Virus record (IMG/VR): IMGVR_UViG_3300048997_000130
Location: 124,001 to 188,000 of that record
DNA from: a virus
Direction: 5' to 3' (one strand)
DNA: 64,000 nucleotides
The position numbers and the translations under genes are program-made. Positions 22,469 through 30,842 of the stretch are shown piece by piece (within the stretch, counting starts at the first letter, position 1; each line of letters begins with the position of its first letter). Under the pieces are notes generated by a model. The model searched no databases and was not told the origin of the DNA. It saw only the letters and a list, made by a program, of their open reading frames with translations.

Positions 22469-23059
22469 ATGTCTAATACTTCTCCATCCAGTCCGAAAGA
22501 GAAAACTCCGGAACAAGTCCGTCAGGAATTTCTGGAGATGATACATTTCAATATTCGATATTGGTCCAGCCATTCATTAGAGAAGTCCGTGGAGGATCGC
22601 TTAAAAGGTCTAGCTTTTTCAATACTAGTGGCTATAGATGGGAATCATGCAGGCCTCCCCGCATTTATTTTGGCCCCTAATCCCGATTCTACTGATAAAT
22701 CTCATCATATTAAGATGAATGAAGATTATTTTCCCGAACAAATCACTAATATCCGATGTAATATTTCAGGATCTCTCCAAGATGCACTTTATGGGATTCC
22801 GACTCCACAATTGATAGAACCAGACAGTAATCCTTATATCTGTATGGATTGCGGTCAAGATGGTTCTAGTGAGTTGGAATGTCTACATTGCCATAGTAAT
22901 CAAGTATTTAATAAATACGATAACGGATGGACTTGTAGGGTTTGTAAAAAGGAGTTATCGAGCAATTACCTATCCATCTGTTCCACAAAATGTCAAGAAG
23001 AATTTATTCAATTCGGAGAAGAGTGCTTTCCAAGTTTGCCTGTTAGCCACCCAAAGTGA
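22469..23059 (+). CDS. conserved phage-type protein with two zinc ribbons, 196 aa
   Basis: The segment TPEQVRQEFLEMIHFNIRYW, then LKGLAFSILVAIDGNHAGLPAFILAP, is a pattern found in small hypothetical proteins of many phages. It is followed by CMDCGQDGSSELECLHCHS and CRVCKKELSSNYLSICSTKC, two candidate zinc ribbons. No enzyme is known. The end overlaps another frame that carries a C-tail protein without its own start; a +1 shift at CCA AAG TGA would fuse the two. Confidence 0.75.
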   Translation: MSNTSPSSPKEKTPEQVRQEFLEMIHFNIRYWSSHSLEKSVEDRLKGLAFSILVAIDGNHAGLPAFILAPNPDSTDKSHHIKMNEDYFPEQITNIRCNISGSLQDALYGIPTPQLIEPDSNPYICMDCGQDGSSELECLHCHSNQVFNKYDNGWTCRVCKKELSSNYLSICSTKCQEEFIQFGEECFPSLPVSHPK

Positions 23060-23384
23060 ACTCGGACTCGAACTCACTGGAGTTCTGGATAGGAATCTTA
23101 TTCATAAGCTCGGTCCAATAGCCTTCTGCGCTAAAGGACTTTATAATTCCGGATGCACTCATTTAATCGATTGGACGCATATTCCTAATATCTGTCAAAA
23201 GCCCGTTGGTCCCATTTTATTATATATTGTCAGCCCAAAAATTCGACCAGGAACCGGATTCTTTGTCCAATCTTGTATTGATCATCATATGCAAGATGTC
23301 CAATTGACTGATCTTTGGTTCATTCGCAAACCAAATATTGAAGAACTCAATTCCTATTATATTCATACCATCATGGACATGTAG
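22860..23384 (+). CDS. C-tail family protein with uncertain start (HTIMDM end)
   Basis: Homology to the next gene begins around position 23,016 (EKSAFQVCLLATQSELGLEL against ALKYSIRQLQQQLNLEP), yet between the ATG at 22860, deep in the previous gene, and 23292 there is no ATG, GTG or TTG in frame. Either translation starts at 22860, at a CTG (23040), or by a +1 frameshift from the previous gene. The end NIEELNSYYIHTIMDM is a normal tail, so the frame is still selected. Confidence 0.55.
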   Translation: MVLVSWNVYIAIVIKYLINTITDGLVGFVKRSYRAITYPSVPQNVKKNLFNSEKSAFQVCLLATQSELGLELTGVLDRNLIHKLGPIAFCAKGLYNSGCTHLIDWTHIPNICQKPVGPILLYIVSPKIRPGTGFFVQSCIDHHMQDVQLTDLWFIRKPNIEELNSYYIHTIMDM

Positions 23385-23386
23385 AT

Positions 23387-23749
23387 ATGGTTTCCGATTT
23401 GATGATAACCAAAGAATCATGTGCTCTTAAATATTCAATTCGTCAACTCCAACAACAATTAAATTTAGAGCCTGATGGCGAACTCACAGCTTTATTGATT
23501 CCAGCTTTGAAACCTGGTTTATTTTTCCCTAAATATTTAAATTGTAATTTTGAACACAGTATAATATGGCGCTGTCAACGGCCAGCTTACGGTTTCGTTC
23601 TATTTCATGATATCAAACCGGAATCACGCATTGTTGTGACATGTTGCGAACAACATCCAATATCAATTGTTAAATTCGGTTGGAATTTCCGATTGTTGAC
23701 GAGTATTGAACGATCAGAATTAATTATTTTGCAAATCATGAATTCATAA
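23387..23749 (+). CDS. C-tail family protein, 120 aa (LQIMNS end)
   Basis: MVSDLMITKESCALKYSIRQ; LQQQLNLEPDGELTALLIPALKPG recalls the repeat of peptidoglycan-binding domains (L-Q-x-x-L...D-G-x-x), though it is too short to be certain. A beta part (YGFVLFHDIKPESRIVVTCC) follows and the end is ERSELIILQIMNS. Paralog of the start-less gene before it. Confidence 0.72.
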   Translation: MVSDLMITKESCALKYSIRQLQQQLNLEPDGELTALLIPALKPGLFFPKYLNCNFEHSIIWRCQRPAYGFVLFHDIKPESRIVVTCCEQHPISIVKFGWNFRLLTSIERSELIILQIMNS

Positions 23750-23796
23750 GTTATATAATGGAAATCTTCCGACATTCTTTGTAAGTTTTTGAATAT

Positions 23797-24351
23797 ATGT
23801 CTCCAAGAACTGGTATTATATTCTTGCTTGAGAATCTTCAAATTGCCTCCGAAATTGGCAGAGTTGCCGAACGTTTGGCCGGAGCTCGATTGTTACATGC
23901 TCAACTGAATATATATGAGCCTCTCATCGATGGTCCTGATAAATCTTTAAGGTTCAGTCATTTTTTCCATATTTCTGATGGACTAGATAATCAGTTCCTT
24001 ACTCAATCTTTGTTATTGAGTTTCCCGCAGTTATGTGATGTTGATCTGGTTCGCAATATTAGTGATACCAATCATATAAATACTCCCGGGAGTAAATCTG
24101 CATATTCCACTCTCATTGACTATGTTGACAATCAATTCCGGACGCAACTTAGAGAAACCAAAGCTCGATTGAATTTGGAATTCGAGAAGTTCCAAAAAAC
24201 TGATGCTTATAAACAGCAACGTATTCGGAAAGTCCAAGATTCCGCTCGTCAAGAACTCCAGAAATACTTGATACGATATGCGGAGCTCGATGATGAATTT
24301 ATCCGCAATACGATGGATACATTATTGATCCGAGATACAATGGAGCAATAG
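23797..24351 (+). CDS. C-tail family protein, long coil type, 184 aa (RDTMEQ end)
   Basis: MSPRTGIIFLLENLQIASEIG; a strand HAQLNIYEPL; then a long heptad-like helix, KARLNLEFEKFQKTDAYKQQ and IRKVQDSARQELQKYLIRY, and the end AELDDEFIRNTMDTLLIRDTMEQ. Thr replaces Val before the Met. The A-x-x-E-L-x-x-x-L-x-x-Y module before L-D-D is repeated in the next three proteins. Confidence 0.8.
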   Translation: MSPRTGIIFLLENLQIASEIGRVAERLAGARLLHAQLNIYEPLIDGPDKSLRFSHFFHISDGLDNQFLTQSLLLSFPQLCDVDLVRNISDTNHINTPGSKSAYSTLIDYVDNQFRTQLRETKARLNLEFEKFQKTDAYKQQRIRKVQDSARQELQKYLIRYAELDDEFIRNTMDTLLIRDTMEQ

Positions 24352-24353
24352 TC

Positions 24354-24938
24354 ATGGGAACCTTATCTGATTTTGAACATTCAACTATCGCTCAAATAGT
24401 ATTTAAGACTCCGGAATTATCGATATTATTGAAAAAACTTCCGAATATTTTGAAGAAGATTCGCCTACTAGATATTACGTTAGATATTTCTAGAGAATTC
24501 AATTCTGATAATAATTCATTCTCATGTTCTATTAAGAGACGCCATTTATTATTGATTAATGGGAAAGAAATTATAAAATATAATATTTCCAATATCGGAT
24601 TTTCAGATACACAACTGGATGCCGACGTCAGGGCTATTATTAGATCAAATTCTCCAATATTCTATACAGAAATGGATTATCAACGAACTATCAATCATTT
24701 AGAAAATTTGATTAATTTGGAATTCCAAGAACATCGATTCCGGAGCCAGACGAGGATCTATCGATTAATTAAACAATTTGTAAATACTTCACAATTCCAA
24801 ACGTATCAAACAACAACCATTCGCAATGCAGCCACTCAAGACATATATTCAGTCTTGTCTGCTTATTCGCATTTGGGAGATGATTTCATAAAATCATCAA
24901 TCGATACTTTTTTGATTCGCCATACGATGGATATGTGA
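24354..24938 (+). CDS. C-tail family protein, long coil type, 194 aa (RHTMDM end)
   Basis: Begins two bases after the previous stop. LLDITLDISREFNSDNN is the characteristic strand; NLINLEFQEHRFRSQTRIYR and TTTIRNAATQDIYSVLSAY form the helical stalk; the end is HLGDDFIKSSIDTFLIRHTMDM. Best alignment is with the 23797 protein over the last ~70 residues, and with 26826 over LGDD. Confidence 0.8.
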   Translation: MGTLSDFEHSTIAQIVFKTPELSILLKKLPNILKKIRLLDITLDISREFNSDNNSFSCSIKRRHLLLINGKEIIKYNISNIGFSDTQLDADVRAIIRSNSPIFYTEMDYQRTINHLENLINLEFQEHRFRSQTRIYRLIKQFVNTSQFQTYQTTTIRNAATQDIYSVLSAYSHLGDDFIKSSIDTFLIRHTMDM

Positions 24939-25502
24939 ATGGCTAAATCGTTCGATTTTGATAAAGGCGTTGCAGCCATTTACGCGTCTGATGAATTTGC
25001 AACGATATCTAAGGGACTGGAATCCAGTATTAAATCTCTCAGATTTTCCGATGTCCGATTTGATGTATTCATACAGGAAAATAAATCTAAGTTAAAGATC
25101 AATGTAATATTTCTAATCCATGCAGGTGAATGCTCTGTTATAGCTCACCGCAATTTTAAGATCCGATGCAGACAAATCATCGGGCCTTTGAACTTATTAT
25201 TGCAATTTGGCCAAATCCTTGAACCATATTGTCAAAATATTCAAATTGATATTGTGAATCAATTCTTGGATACAATGGATATTCGATTTGAAAGCATCAT
25301 TGAAGAAGCCAGTATACGACTCCGGAATCAATTTTGTGAATATTTGGAAAAACCCTATTTTAAGCAAAAGAGAACAGAAGCTGTTGTAAGTTATGCTAAA
25401 CAAGAAATGGATAAATTATTATCTATATTTTCTAATTTGGATTTTGAAACTTTGCAGTCTATATTTAATGAATCAATGGTTCGTAATATAATGGAACAAT
25501 AA
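24939..25502 (+). CDS. C-tail family protein, long coil type, 187 aa (RNIMEQ end)
   Basis: Adjacent to the preceding stop. MAKSFDFDKGVAAIYASDEF; strand LRFSDVRFDVFIQENKSKLK; stalk SIRLRNQFCEYLEKPYFKQK and AVVSYAKQEMDKLLSIFSNL; end DFETLQSIFNESMVRNIMEQ. The KPYFKQKR motif equals EPSFQQKR of the 4377 protein 20 kb away, so distant members share the stalk. Confidence 0.8.
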   Translation: MAKSFDFDKGVAAIYASDEFATISKGLESSIKSLRFSDVRFDVFIQENKSKLKINVIFLIHAGECSVIAHRNFKIRCRQIIGPLNLLLQFGQILEPYCQNIQIDIVNQFLDTMDIRFESIIEEASIRLRNQFCEYLEKPYFKQKRTEAVVSYAKQEMDKLLSIFSNLDFETLQSIFNESMVRNIMEQ

Positions 25503-25503
25503 T

Positions 25504-26118
25504 ATGAATGATCCTGTGATCAATAAAATGATAAGAAAAATTTGTTCTTATCCAGTTATTACAACAGTAATTAATAATCATAAAGACATTATTATTAATT
25601 CAAAAATTATTGAATTCCAGTGCGAATCTGAACTCGGCATGACGCCCAGCAAATCGTTTGTCATTGCTACTACGTTATACGCGATTGTTCAAATTTCTGA
25701 GCAGAATTATCTCATGGCATCTGAGACTATAGAATTACTCTTGGATTGGCATCCGTTTAAGGTTCAAGATATTATGCAATCGTTAGTCAATGAAGTTATC
25801 ATTAAATGCGTTGAAGCGATAACTATCCAGTTCGATAGAATACTGACTGAGTCTGAATTATCATATGTTAAACTCCATATCTATGACTTCATTAATACTA
25901 CCAATTCCGAAGTTCTTAAGCAAAAATTTGATATGTTCAAAACCCAAACCAATGATTTCATAAAATCGGCTGCATTTGAACAACTACGTCGTAAGTCCAC
26001 TATTAAAATTTTTGAATCATGTCTGCATGGATTCATGGGCGCATTTGAAAGCATTGATGATAACGTGATGCGCGCGGCTTTCAATTCATACTTTGTTCAT
26101 ACTATTATGGAATCCTGA
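25504..26118 (+). CDS. C-tail family protein, long coil type, 204 aa (HTIMES end)
   Basis: MNDPVINKMIRKICSYPVIT; strand SKIIEFQCESELG; helices IMQSLVNEVIIKCVEAITIQ and KQKFDMFKTQTNDFIKSAAF; end FESIDDNVMRAAFNSYFVHTIMES. The AAFEQLRRKSTIKIFESCLHGF segment is this member's version of the A-x-x-E-L-x-x-x-L module. Directly followed by the next ATG. Confidence 0.8.
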   Translation: MNDPVINKMIRKICSYPVITTVINNHKDIIINSKIIEFQCESELGMTPSKSFVIATTLYAIVQISEQNYLMASETIELLLDWHPFKVQDIMQSLVNEVIIKCVEAITIQFDRILTESELSYVKLHIYDFINTTNSEVLKQKFDMFKTQTNDFIKSAAFEQLRRKSTIKIFESCLHGFMGAFESIDDNVMRAAFNSYFVHTIMES

Positions 26119-26793
26119 ATGCCATCGGCTATATCTCATAGAGACCCAGTCTATCATTATTTAGATATAGCCAATTTATTATATGAAACTGATACTATTC
26201 AACATTTAGTCAATTCATATATATCATATTTATCAAAATTAGAAGTTTGGGGGTTCACTATCGATTTTAATATTGTATTGCGCAAGGGTTATGCTATGTT
26301 GTCGCCAAAAGTCCTAATGAATATTGGTCAATCTTGCAGTTCTGGGATTCTTGTTTATGATATGTATTCAGGAGCTTCTTTGCATACAATATTAAACTGT
26401 TCCAGTTTATCAATTATCTCGGACAAAATCTTACGTGGTGTTGTTACTAAATATGCAATAACTAAATATTCTGGTCAGGAATTAGAATTATTTATAACTC
26501 AATTTATGGCATATCAAGGTAACATTCAATTTTCCGGAGGATTCCCACAATTTGTGACTACTAAAATCAATAATAATACTTCTTCGTTATTGAATGACAC
26601 AGTCGTTCGATTATATGGAAAAATCGATGTTATCAAGAATAGTGCAGAATATAAAAAGCGCTACAACGAAGCTTTAGAAGAATCTGCTGAATATGATATT
26701 GGTCGATTACTAAATCTATATAAAGATGTTAAAAATTCAGTGCGACAAGAGATCCTTTCTAAATTCATTGTTACTTCAGTGATGACTGAGTAA
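26119..26793 (+). CDS. C-tail family protein, long coil type, 224 aa (TSVMTE end)
   Basis: One of the two longest members. MPSAISHRDPVYHYLDIANL; strand KLEVWGFTIDFNIVLRKGY; helical KIDVIKNSAEYKKRYNEALE and ESAEYDIGRLLNLYKDV; end NSVRQEILSKFIVTSVMTE. The body has an extra ~30 residues before the stalk compared with 24939. Confidence 0.8.
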   Translation: MPSAISHRDPVYHYLDIANLLYETDTIQHLVNSYISYLSKLEVWGFTIDFNIVLRKGYAMLSPKVLMNIGQSCSSGILVYDMYSGASLHTILNCSSLSIISDKILRGVVTKYAITKYSGQELELFITQFMAYQGNIQFSGGFPQFVTTKINNNTSSLLNDTVVRLYGKIDVIKNSAEYKKRYNEALEESAEYDIGRLLNLYKDVKNSVRQEILSKFIVTSVMTE

Positions 26794-26825
26794 ATTCGGA
26801 TTTTCAATTCATATAATATTTTGAC

Positions 26826-27500
26826 ATGGCATCCAGTTATCTCAGGATTTACGAACGATTATATATGACTCCTAAATGTCAAAATATTATCGAAAATTTC
26901 CAATCGGCATTATCTTCGGCTAGAGTTTGTGACTACAAATTCAATGTTCGTATTGATAGCAATGATGATCTCATCATTTCGCCGTCATTTAAAGTATCCG
27001 TTAGTCCATTCTTTGATAATTTCTCTGAACCACCAAATCGCAGACATTCTAATAATGACCATTTTTTCTCAATTGCTAGTCATTCTTACAATTTCATTTC
27101 ACGAGATATTTTAGATAATATTGTTGATTATTATTGGTCCAATCCGAAAGGTTATTGGTCCAATCCGGGAAGCATTCCCACTTATGGATGCGATAAAGAC
27201 GTCGTTAAAAAAGGTCGGAGTTTTACGGGGAAACGTAATGTTGATTCTTTCATAACATATTTTCGAGAGCGTGTTGATGCAGAAACTAAAGAACTCCGGA
27301 CTGAAGCCATAAATCGAACGTCCATTCAAATGGACGCCATGATATTGGATCCACAATTTGCTATTAAACGAGATGAAACAGTTGTGCATCATGCTCAAGC
27401 TGAAATTCGGAAAGTCTTGTCTATTTATAAACATCTTGGTGACGACGTACTCCGGACTGCTATTTCCAGTTTTGTAATTGGTTCAGTTATGGACGAATGA
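26826..27500 (+). CDS. C-tail family protein, long coil type, 224 aa (GSVMDE end)
   Basis: MASSYLRIYERLYMTPKCQN; strand ARVCDYKFNVRIDSNDDL; a Trp/Tyr-containing internal repeat (YYWSNPKGYWSNPGSIP); stalk RTSIQMDAMILDPQFAIKRD and AQAEIRKVLSIYKHL; end GDDVLRTAISSFVIGSVMDE. The tandem WSNP repeat is unique to this member. Stop overlaps the next ATG. Confidence 0.8.
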   Translation: MASSYLRIYERLYMTPKCQNIIENFQSALSSARVCDYKFNVRIDSNDDLIISPSFKVSVSPFFDNFSEPPNRRHSNNDHFFSIASHSYNFISRDILDNIVDYYWSNPKGYWSNPGSIPTYGCDKDVVKKGRSFTGKRNVDSFITYFRERVDAETKELRTEAINRTSIQMDAMILDPQFAIKRDETVVHHAQAEIRKVLSIYKHLGDDVLRTAISSFVIGSVMDE

Positions 27501-27916
27501 TGTTGAACCAGACTTTAATCCTTAATTATATACGTCGATCAGTAGATAATCTGATTATTTCGGAACCTGCTACTGATATGTTTGTGTTAATTAAATTACA
27601 AGATAATAATGTGTTGTATCTTCAACAGTTAGGGCCGATTGAAGATAATGAACATGAATATTGGATATTGGAGCTTCGAAATCAATATAATGGAGTTTTG
27701 GAAGCTATTCGATTTAGTAAAGAAGTCCCATATGCTAGGATTATTAATAGTAGCTTTCATACAGACTGGGTTATGAAAGTCTATGAACATTTCACATTTG
27801 CAATCACGCATTTATTGTCAACAACCATTGATTCGCTTCATGCAGCCGGTCTGAATATTGAAGAAATAAATGACGAAGTTCGACATGTTGTGGTTTCAAC
27901 AGTTATGAATAAGTGA
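27497..27916 (+). CDS. C-tail family protein, compact type, 139 aa (STVMNK end)
   Basis: MMLNQTLILNYIRRSVDNLII; beta sheet TDMFVLIKLQDNNVLYLQQL; YWILELRNQYNGVLEAIRFS; helix VMKVYEHFTFAITHLLS; end LNIEEINDEVRHVVVSTVMNK. This compact layout (helix, sheet, helix, tail) is shared with the 29701, 30121, 35278 and 36202 proteins. Confidence 0.78.
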   Translation: MMLNQTLILNYIRRSVDNLIISEPATDMFVLIKLQDNNVLYLQQLGPIEDNEHEYWILELRNQYNGVLEAIRFSKEVPYARIINSSFHTDWVMKVYEHFTFAITHLLSTTIDSLHAAGLNIEEINDEVRHVVVSTVMNK

Positions 27917-28116
27917 TGCGTGCTAGTTATAAATTCGGAGTGCGCTGGATAGCAGAAAATGATGAACCCATCGCTCAAACTCCTGAAGACGCAGTCGGTT
28001 TAATATCTATCTTGCTTTTAGCTGATCTGTTTGGGAAAACGCCAGAGATAGTTGCTCGGGATGTTTTTGATTATAAGAACAAGATGCTGGTGATACGAGA
28101 CGTTATGGAGTCGTAA
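27916..28116 (+). CDS. C-tail family mini-protein, 66 aa (RDVMES end)
   Basis: ATG at 27916 overlaps the previous stop by one base. MRASYKFGVRWIAENDEP; then LISILLLADLFGKTPEIVAR and DVFDYKNKMLVIRDVMES. Only a short helical body precedes the tail, so this is one of the smallest carriers of the tag. Confidence 0.7.
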   Translation: MRASYKFGVRWIAENDEPIAQTPEDAVGLISILLLADLFGKTPEIVARDVFDYKNKMLVIRDVMES

Positions 28117-28148
28117 ATTTTACGACTTTGTTGATTATTTATGCTACG

Positions 28149-28343
28149 ATGAGTGATAGATTATTGTGCGGTGTTGGACTCGGATTATTTTCTGTGGCAT
28201 TGTTTTTATATTTCATAATCTTGCCACAAACCTCGCCAGCTAAACGTCTCGGGCTGCATCGAGAAGTCATGTTGATGATTCTCCTTGGAGTAGCCTTCAT
28301 AGCTTCTACTTTAATTAGCTGGTGTGTTCGGAATCCAATATGA
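28149..28343 (+). CDS. two-helix membrane protein, 64 aa
   Basis: The ATG at 28149 is preferred over a TTG at 28128. Two membrane segments (LCGVGLGLFSVALFLYFIIL, residues ~6-25; MLMILLGVAFIASTLISW, ~42-59) are joined by a basic loop (SPAKRLGLHRE). No tail. The end overlaps the next start in another frame. Confidence 0.65.
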   Translation: MSDRLLCGVGLGLFSVALFLYFIILPQTSPAKRLGLHREVMLMILLGVAFIASTLISWCVRNPI

Positions 28344-28663
28344 AACTGGTGGATTTGGAACCACAATTCTTGAAGGTTATTGATGCGGATTCTCATTGTT
28401 ACGTAGATACGATTCTAGAAGCTCAAGGTTTATTGTTTTTGTGTCCATTATGTTTTATTAATAATAATGGTCCGATTGGAACACATTCAATATTGACTTG
28501 GTTCCGTGATAGAGGCGTTCCAGACGATCAAATTCCCATCCCTGGCCGATGGATAATGTCTGGTTCCGATTATTCCAATTTGAATTTATATCCTTCCATC
28601 CAACTCACGCTTGGATGTAAATGGCACGGCAATATAATCAACGGTAATATTCAGATATTATGA
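28340..28663 (+). CDS. conserved phage-type protein with zinc-binding residues, 107 aa
   Basis: MKLVDLEPQFLKVIDADSHC; GLLFLCPLCFINNNGPIGTH; WFRDRGVPDDQIPIPGRWIM; end QLTLGCKWHGNIINGNIQIL. The combination FLCPxCF..NGGPxGTHS, PGRW and CxWHG is known to me from small proteins of many phages, where the Cys/His residues probably bind zinc. Function unknown. Overlaps the next gene (ATGA). Confidence 0.75.
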   Translation: MKLVDLEPQFLKVIDADSHCYVDTILEAQGLLFLCPLCFINNNGPIGTHSILTWFRDRGVPDDQIPIPGRWIMSGSDYSNLNLYPSIQLTLGCKWHGNIINGNIQIL

Positions 28664-29061
28664 CATCTAAAGCTAATATATGTTATAGTATACACACTAT
28701 TATCAAGGAATTGATTCATAATATAGAAAGCCATGATATTATCTTATATAAATTCCCGTATAATGTATGTATTAAATTTAGCATGAATTATACATCAAAT
28801 ATGCAAATCAAAATTTGGTCCTTAAGTTGGTCTCGTAATAATGTATTCCAATCCAACATTTGGATTGTAGATTCTACCAGATTACCAGAAAATGTCCAAT
28901 TATTTAATGCATTTTTAAATGAAATTGTTGATCAATTCATATTAGATATGGAATCGATTATTGATAATGCTATCGATAATCTTGCACTATTAAATTTAGA
29001 CGTATCATGTTTACATACAATGATTGATAAAGTTATTGTTAATAAAGTAATGATTACATAA
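28660..29061 (+). CDS. C-tail family protein, compact type, 133 aa (NKVMIT end)
   Basis: MTSKANICYSIHTIIKELIH; sheet YNVCIKFSMNYTSNMQIKIW; helix NAFLNEIVDQFILDMESIID; end CLHTMIDKVIVNKVMIT. Very AT-rich. The Ile at -2 is unusual; acidic or polar residues are the rule there. Confidence 0.75.
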   Translation: MTSKANICYSIHTIIKELIHNIESHDIILYKFPYNVCIKFSMNYTSNMQIKIWSLSWSRNNVFQSNIWIVDSTRLPENVQLFNAFLNEIVDQFILDMESIIDNAIDNLALLNLDVSCLHTMIDKVIVNKVMIT

Positions 29062-29087
29062 ATTATGTGTTGTATATTATTGGAAGA

Positions 29088-29630
29088 ATGAGTATATCAA
29101 AATTAACTGCAGAGTTGAAGGCAATACCATTATCTTCTACTATTGATGAATCAATATTTAATCAAATTATCCATGAATGCCGCATTATAACGAAAATCCG
29201 ATATCATTCATATAATGCAGTTTTAACCCCAGAATTAATCCCGATAATACGAGTTAGATATCGGACTCAACTTTTACATCGGCGTGTGCAGCGTTTTTTT
29301 ATTGCTGGACAACCCATAATTGATCAAATATTATATTCTTTTGAATTGCCGATTCGAACAGCTTTTAAATCGAAAATCGAATTATTCCTTGCTGAATATA
29401 TTGCAAAAATTGAATCTGACGTTCGACAATCTATAATTAAATCCGGTCAAGATGAAAAGTTCCAAGATAAAATCAGATTTAGGCGTTTAGAACGTTATCA
29501 TAAAATCCAATCGGAACAACAAGAAACATTATATACAGAAATTAAACGTGCTTTTGATATTGGAATCACTCGCGATGCTATCGTTACTATCATAGATACT
29601 GTATGTTGCCAAATTACTCATGACGAGTGA
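29088..29630 (+). CDS. C-tail-like protein with diverged end, 180 aa
   Basis: ATG at 29088 (a TTG at 29067 adds seven residues). MSISKLTAELKAIPLSSTID; strand RIITKIRYHSYNAVLTPEL; long basic coiled coil RRVQRFFIAGQP ... KFQDKIRFRRLERYHKIQSE; end RDAIVTIIDTVCCQITHDE. The layout is that of the long group, but the tail lacks V-M: CQITHDE ends the chain, so it is a decayed or alternative tail. Confidence 0.65.
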   Translation: MSISKLTAELKAIPLSSTIDESIFNQIIHECRIITKIRYHSYNAVLTPELIPIIRVRYRTQLLHRRVQRFFIAGQPIIDQILYSFELPIRTAFKSKIELFLAEYIAKIESDVRQSIIKSGQDEKFQDKIRFRRLERYHKIQSEQQETLYTEIKRAFDIGITRDAIVTIIDTVCCQITHDE

Positions 29631-29700
29631 TAAACATGGCGCATTTATCCACTAAGCCGGCTCGAATCACGGGTTTCTGAATCGATGCTGCGAACTAATC

Positions 29701-30120
29701 ATGAATTTTGAATTTAAAATTCGGCAGAAAGTCATTGAATCCCTATCGATCCTACTTGAGAGACATGAACAAAATCCAATTTCCTCGCATATCGCTCCGA
29801 TTGTGTTATTTAATTTCCGTGATATATCGAACATAATTCTATATATTAATCTGAAACATACTGCACATACTAATAGTTTAAGATTTGGATGCGAAATCAA
29901 GCGTGAATTCGATATGGTGACCATGTCAATTCCGAAACCGATTTCATTAAATTGTATTGGTGTACAAGAATTTGTTGATGAAGTGGTCTCTAGATCATCA
30001 TATCATTTAGATAAAGACATCAGAGATTTGATGAATGGTTTCTCTGGATTAGGAATCGGAGCACATGAACTTCATCAACATATGTTGGAATTAATTGCTG
30101 CTGATATAATGGAATCATGA
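29701..30120 (+). CDS. C-tail family protein, compact type, 139 aa (ADIMES end)
   Basis: MNFEFKIRQKVIESLSILLE; sheet SNIILYINLKHTAHTNSLRF; helix GVQEFVDEVVSRSSYHLDKD; end GAHELHQHMLELIAADIMES. Forms an obvious tandem pair with the next gene: lengths 139 and 137, same element order, no spacer between them. Confidence 0.8.
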   Translation: MNFEFKIRQKVIESLSILLERHEQNPISSHIAPIVLFNFRDISNIILYINLKHTAHTNSLRFGCEIKREFDMVTMSIPKPISLNCIGVQEFVDEVVSRSSYHLDKDIRDLMNGFSGLGIGAHELHQHMLELIAADIMES

Positions 30121-30534
30121 ATGTTTGAATCTAATATTCGGCCGCATGTTGAGAAAGCTGTCCGTTGTTTACTTGATAGATTTGATTCCAATCATTTGGA
30201 TTATGATAAAATAAAATTATTGCGAATTCACAATGAATCATGGGTGACTGTTTCCATCAAAGCCGAAATCCATCCTATTTATAAAGTAGCTTTTAGACTA
30301 TATGGTCACTTTTGGAGACCCAATAGGACGATAGAGACTTCGATATTCCATTATCCAGTATTAGATAATCATTCAATGGAGACGTTCATTGAACAAATAA
30401 TTGACGCGATTTCAGATAGAATCCAAACGCATTTATTAGAATTTATTCAAGCTTGTTCCACGGTTGGTGTTGAAAAACAATATCTTAACCAATATTTATT
30501 GGATCATATTGCTCAAGAAATAATGGAGTCATGA
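30121..30534 (+). CDS. C-tail family protein, compact type, 137 aa (QEIMES end)
   Basis: MFESNIRPHVEKAVRCLLDR; sheet SWVTVSIKAEIHPIYKVAFR; helix SMETFIEQIIDAISDRIQTH; end VEKQYLNQYLLDHIAQEIMES. The tail preceding helix (LNQYLLDHI) matches LHQHMLELI in the neighbour, a clear paralog. Stop overlaps the following ATG. Confidence 0.8.
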   Translation: MFESNIRPHVEKAVRCLLDRFDSNHLDYDKIKLLRIHNESWVTVSIKAEIHPIYKVAFRLYGHFWRPNRTIETSIFHYPVLDNHSMETFIEQIIDAISDRIQTHLLEFIQACSTVGVEKQYLNQYLLDHIAQEIMES

Positions 30535-30794
30535 AGGTTCAATTCGAAAACCTCCGATATTTTCTGAAGTGGTATTGGGGGCTAGATTTGCGTCGTGCAG
30601 ATTCCGAATCTGAAACTTCCAGATTCACGGGAATTTATAAAACGGGTTTTATAGTAAGCGGTCCTCGTCCTGGATTTAAATGGAGCAAAGATCGAAGATA
30701 TCGATCTCTTTTAGAAATTGCTAGAATATTTGAATATGATAAATATCGTAGTGATTCGTTGGAACGTTTGGCTGCAGGAGTCATGAATACTTGA
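30531..30794 (+). CDS. C-tail family mini-protein, 87 aa (AGVMNT end)
   Basis: MKVQFENLRYFLKWYWGLDL; RFTGIYKTGFIVSGPRPGFK; DKYRSDSLERLAAGVMNT. The body is small and basic (pattern like a single sheet with Trp residues), not similar to the other groups. ATGA overlap with the previous gene. Last tailed gene before a block of conserved genes. Confidence 0.7.
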   Translation: MKVQFENLRYFLKWYWGLDLRRADSESETSRFTGIYKTGFIVSGPRPGFKWSKDRRYRSLLEIARIFEYDKYRSDSLERLAAGVMNT

Positions 30795-30842
30795 ATTTCG
30801 TAAATCATTCGATATCATTCATAATTACGTCTGGAGATTCTA

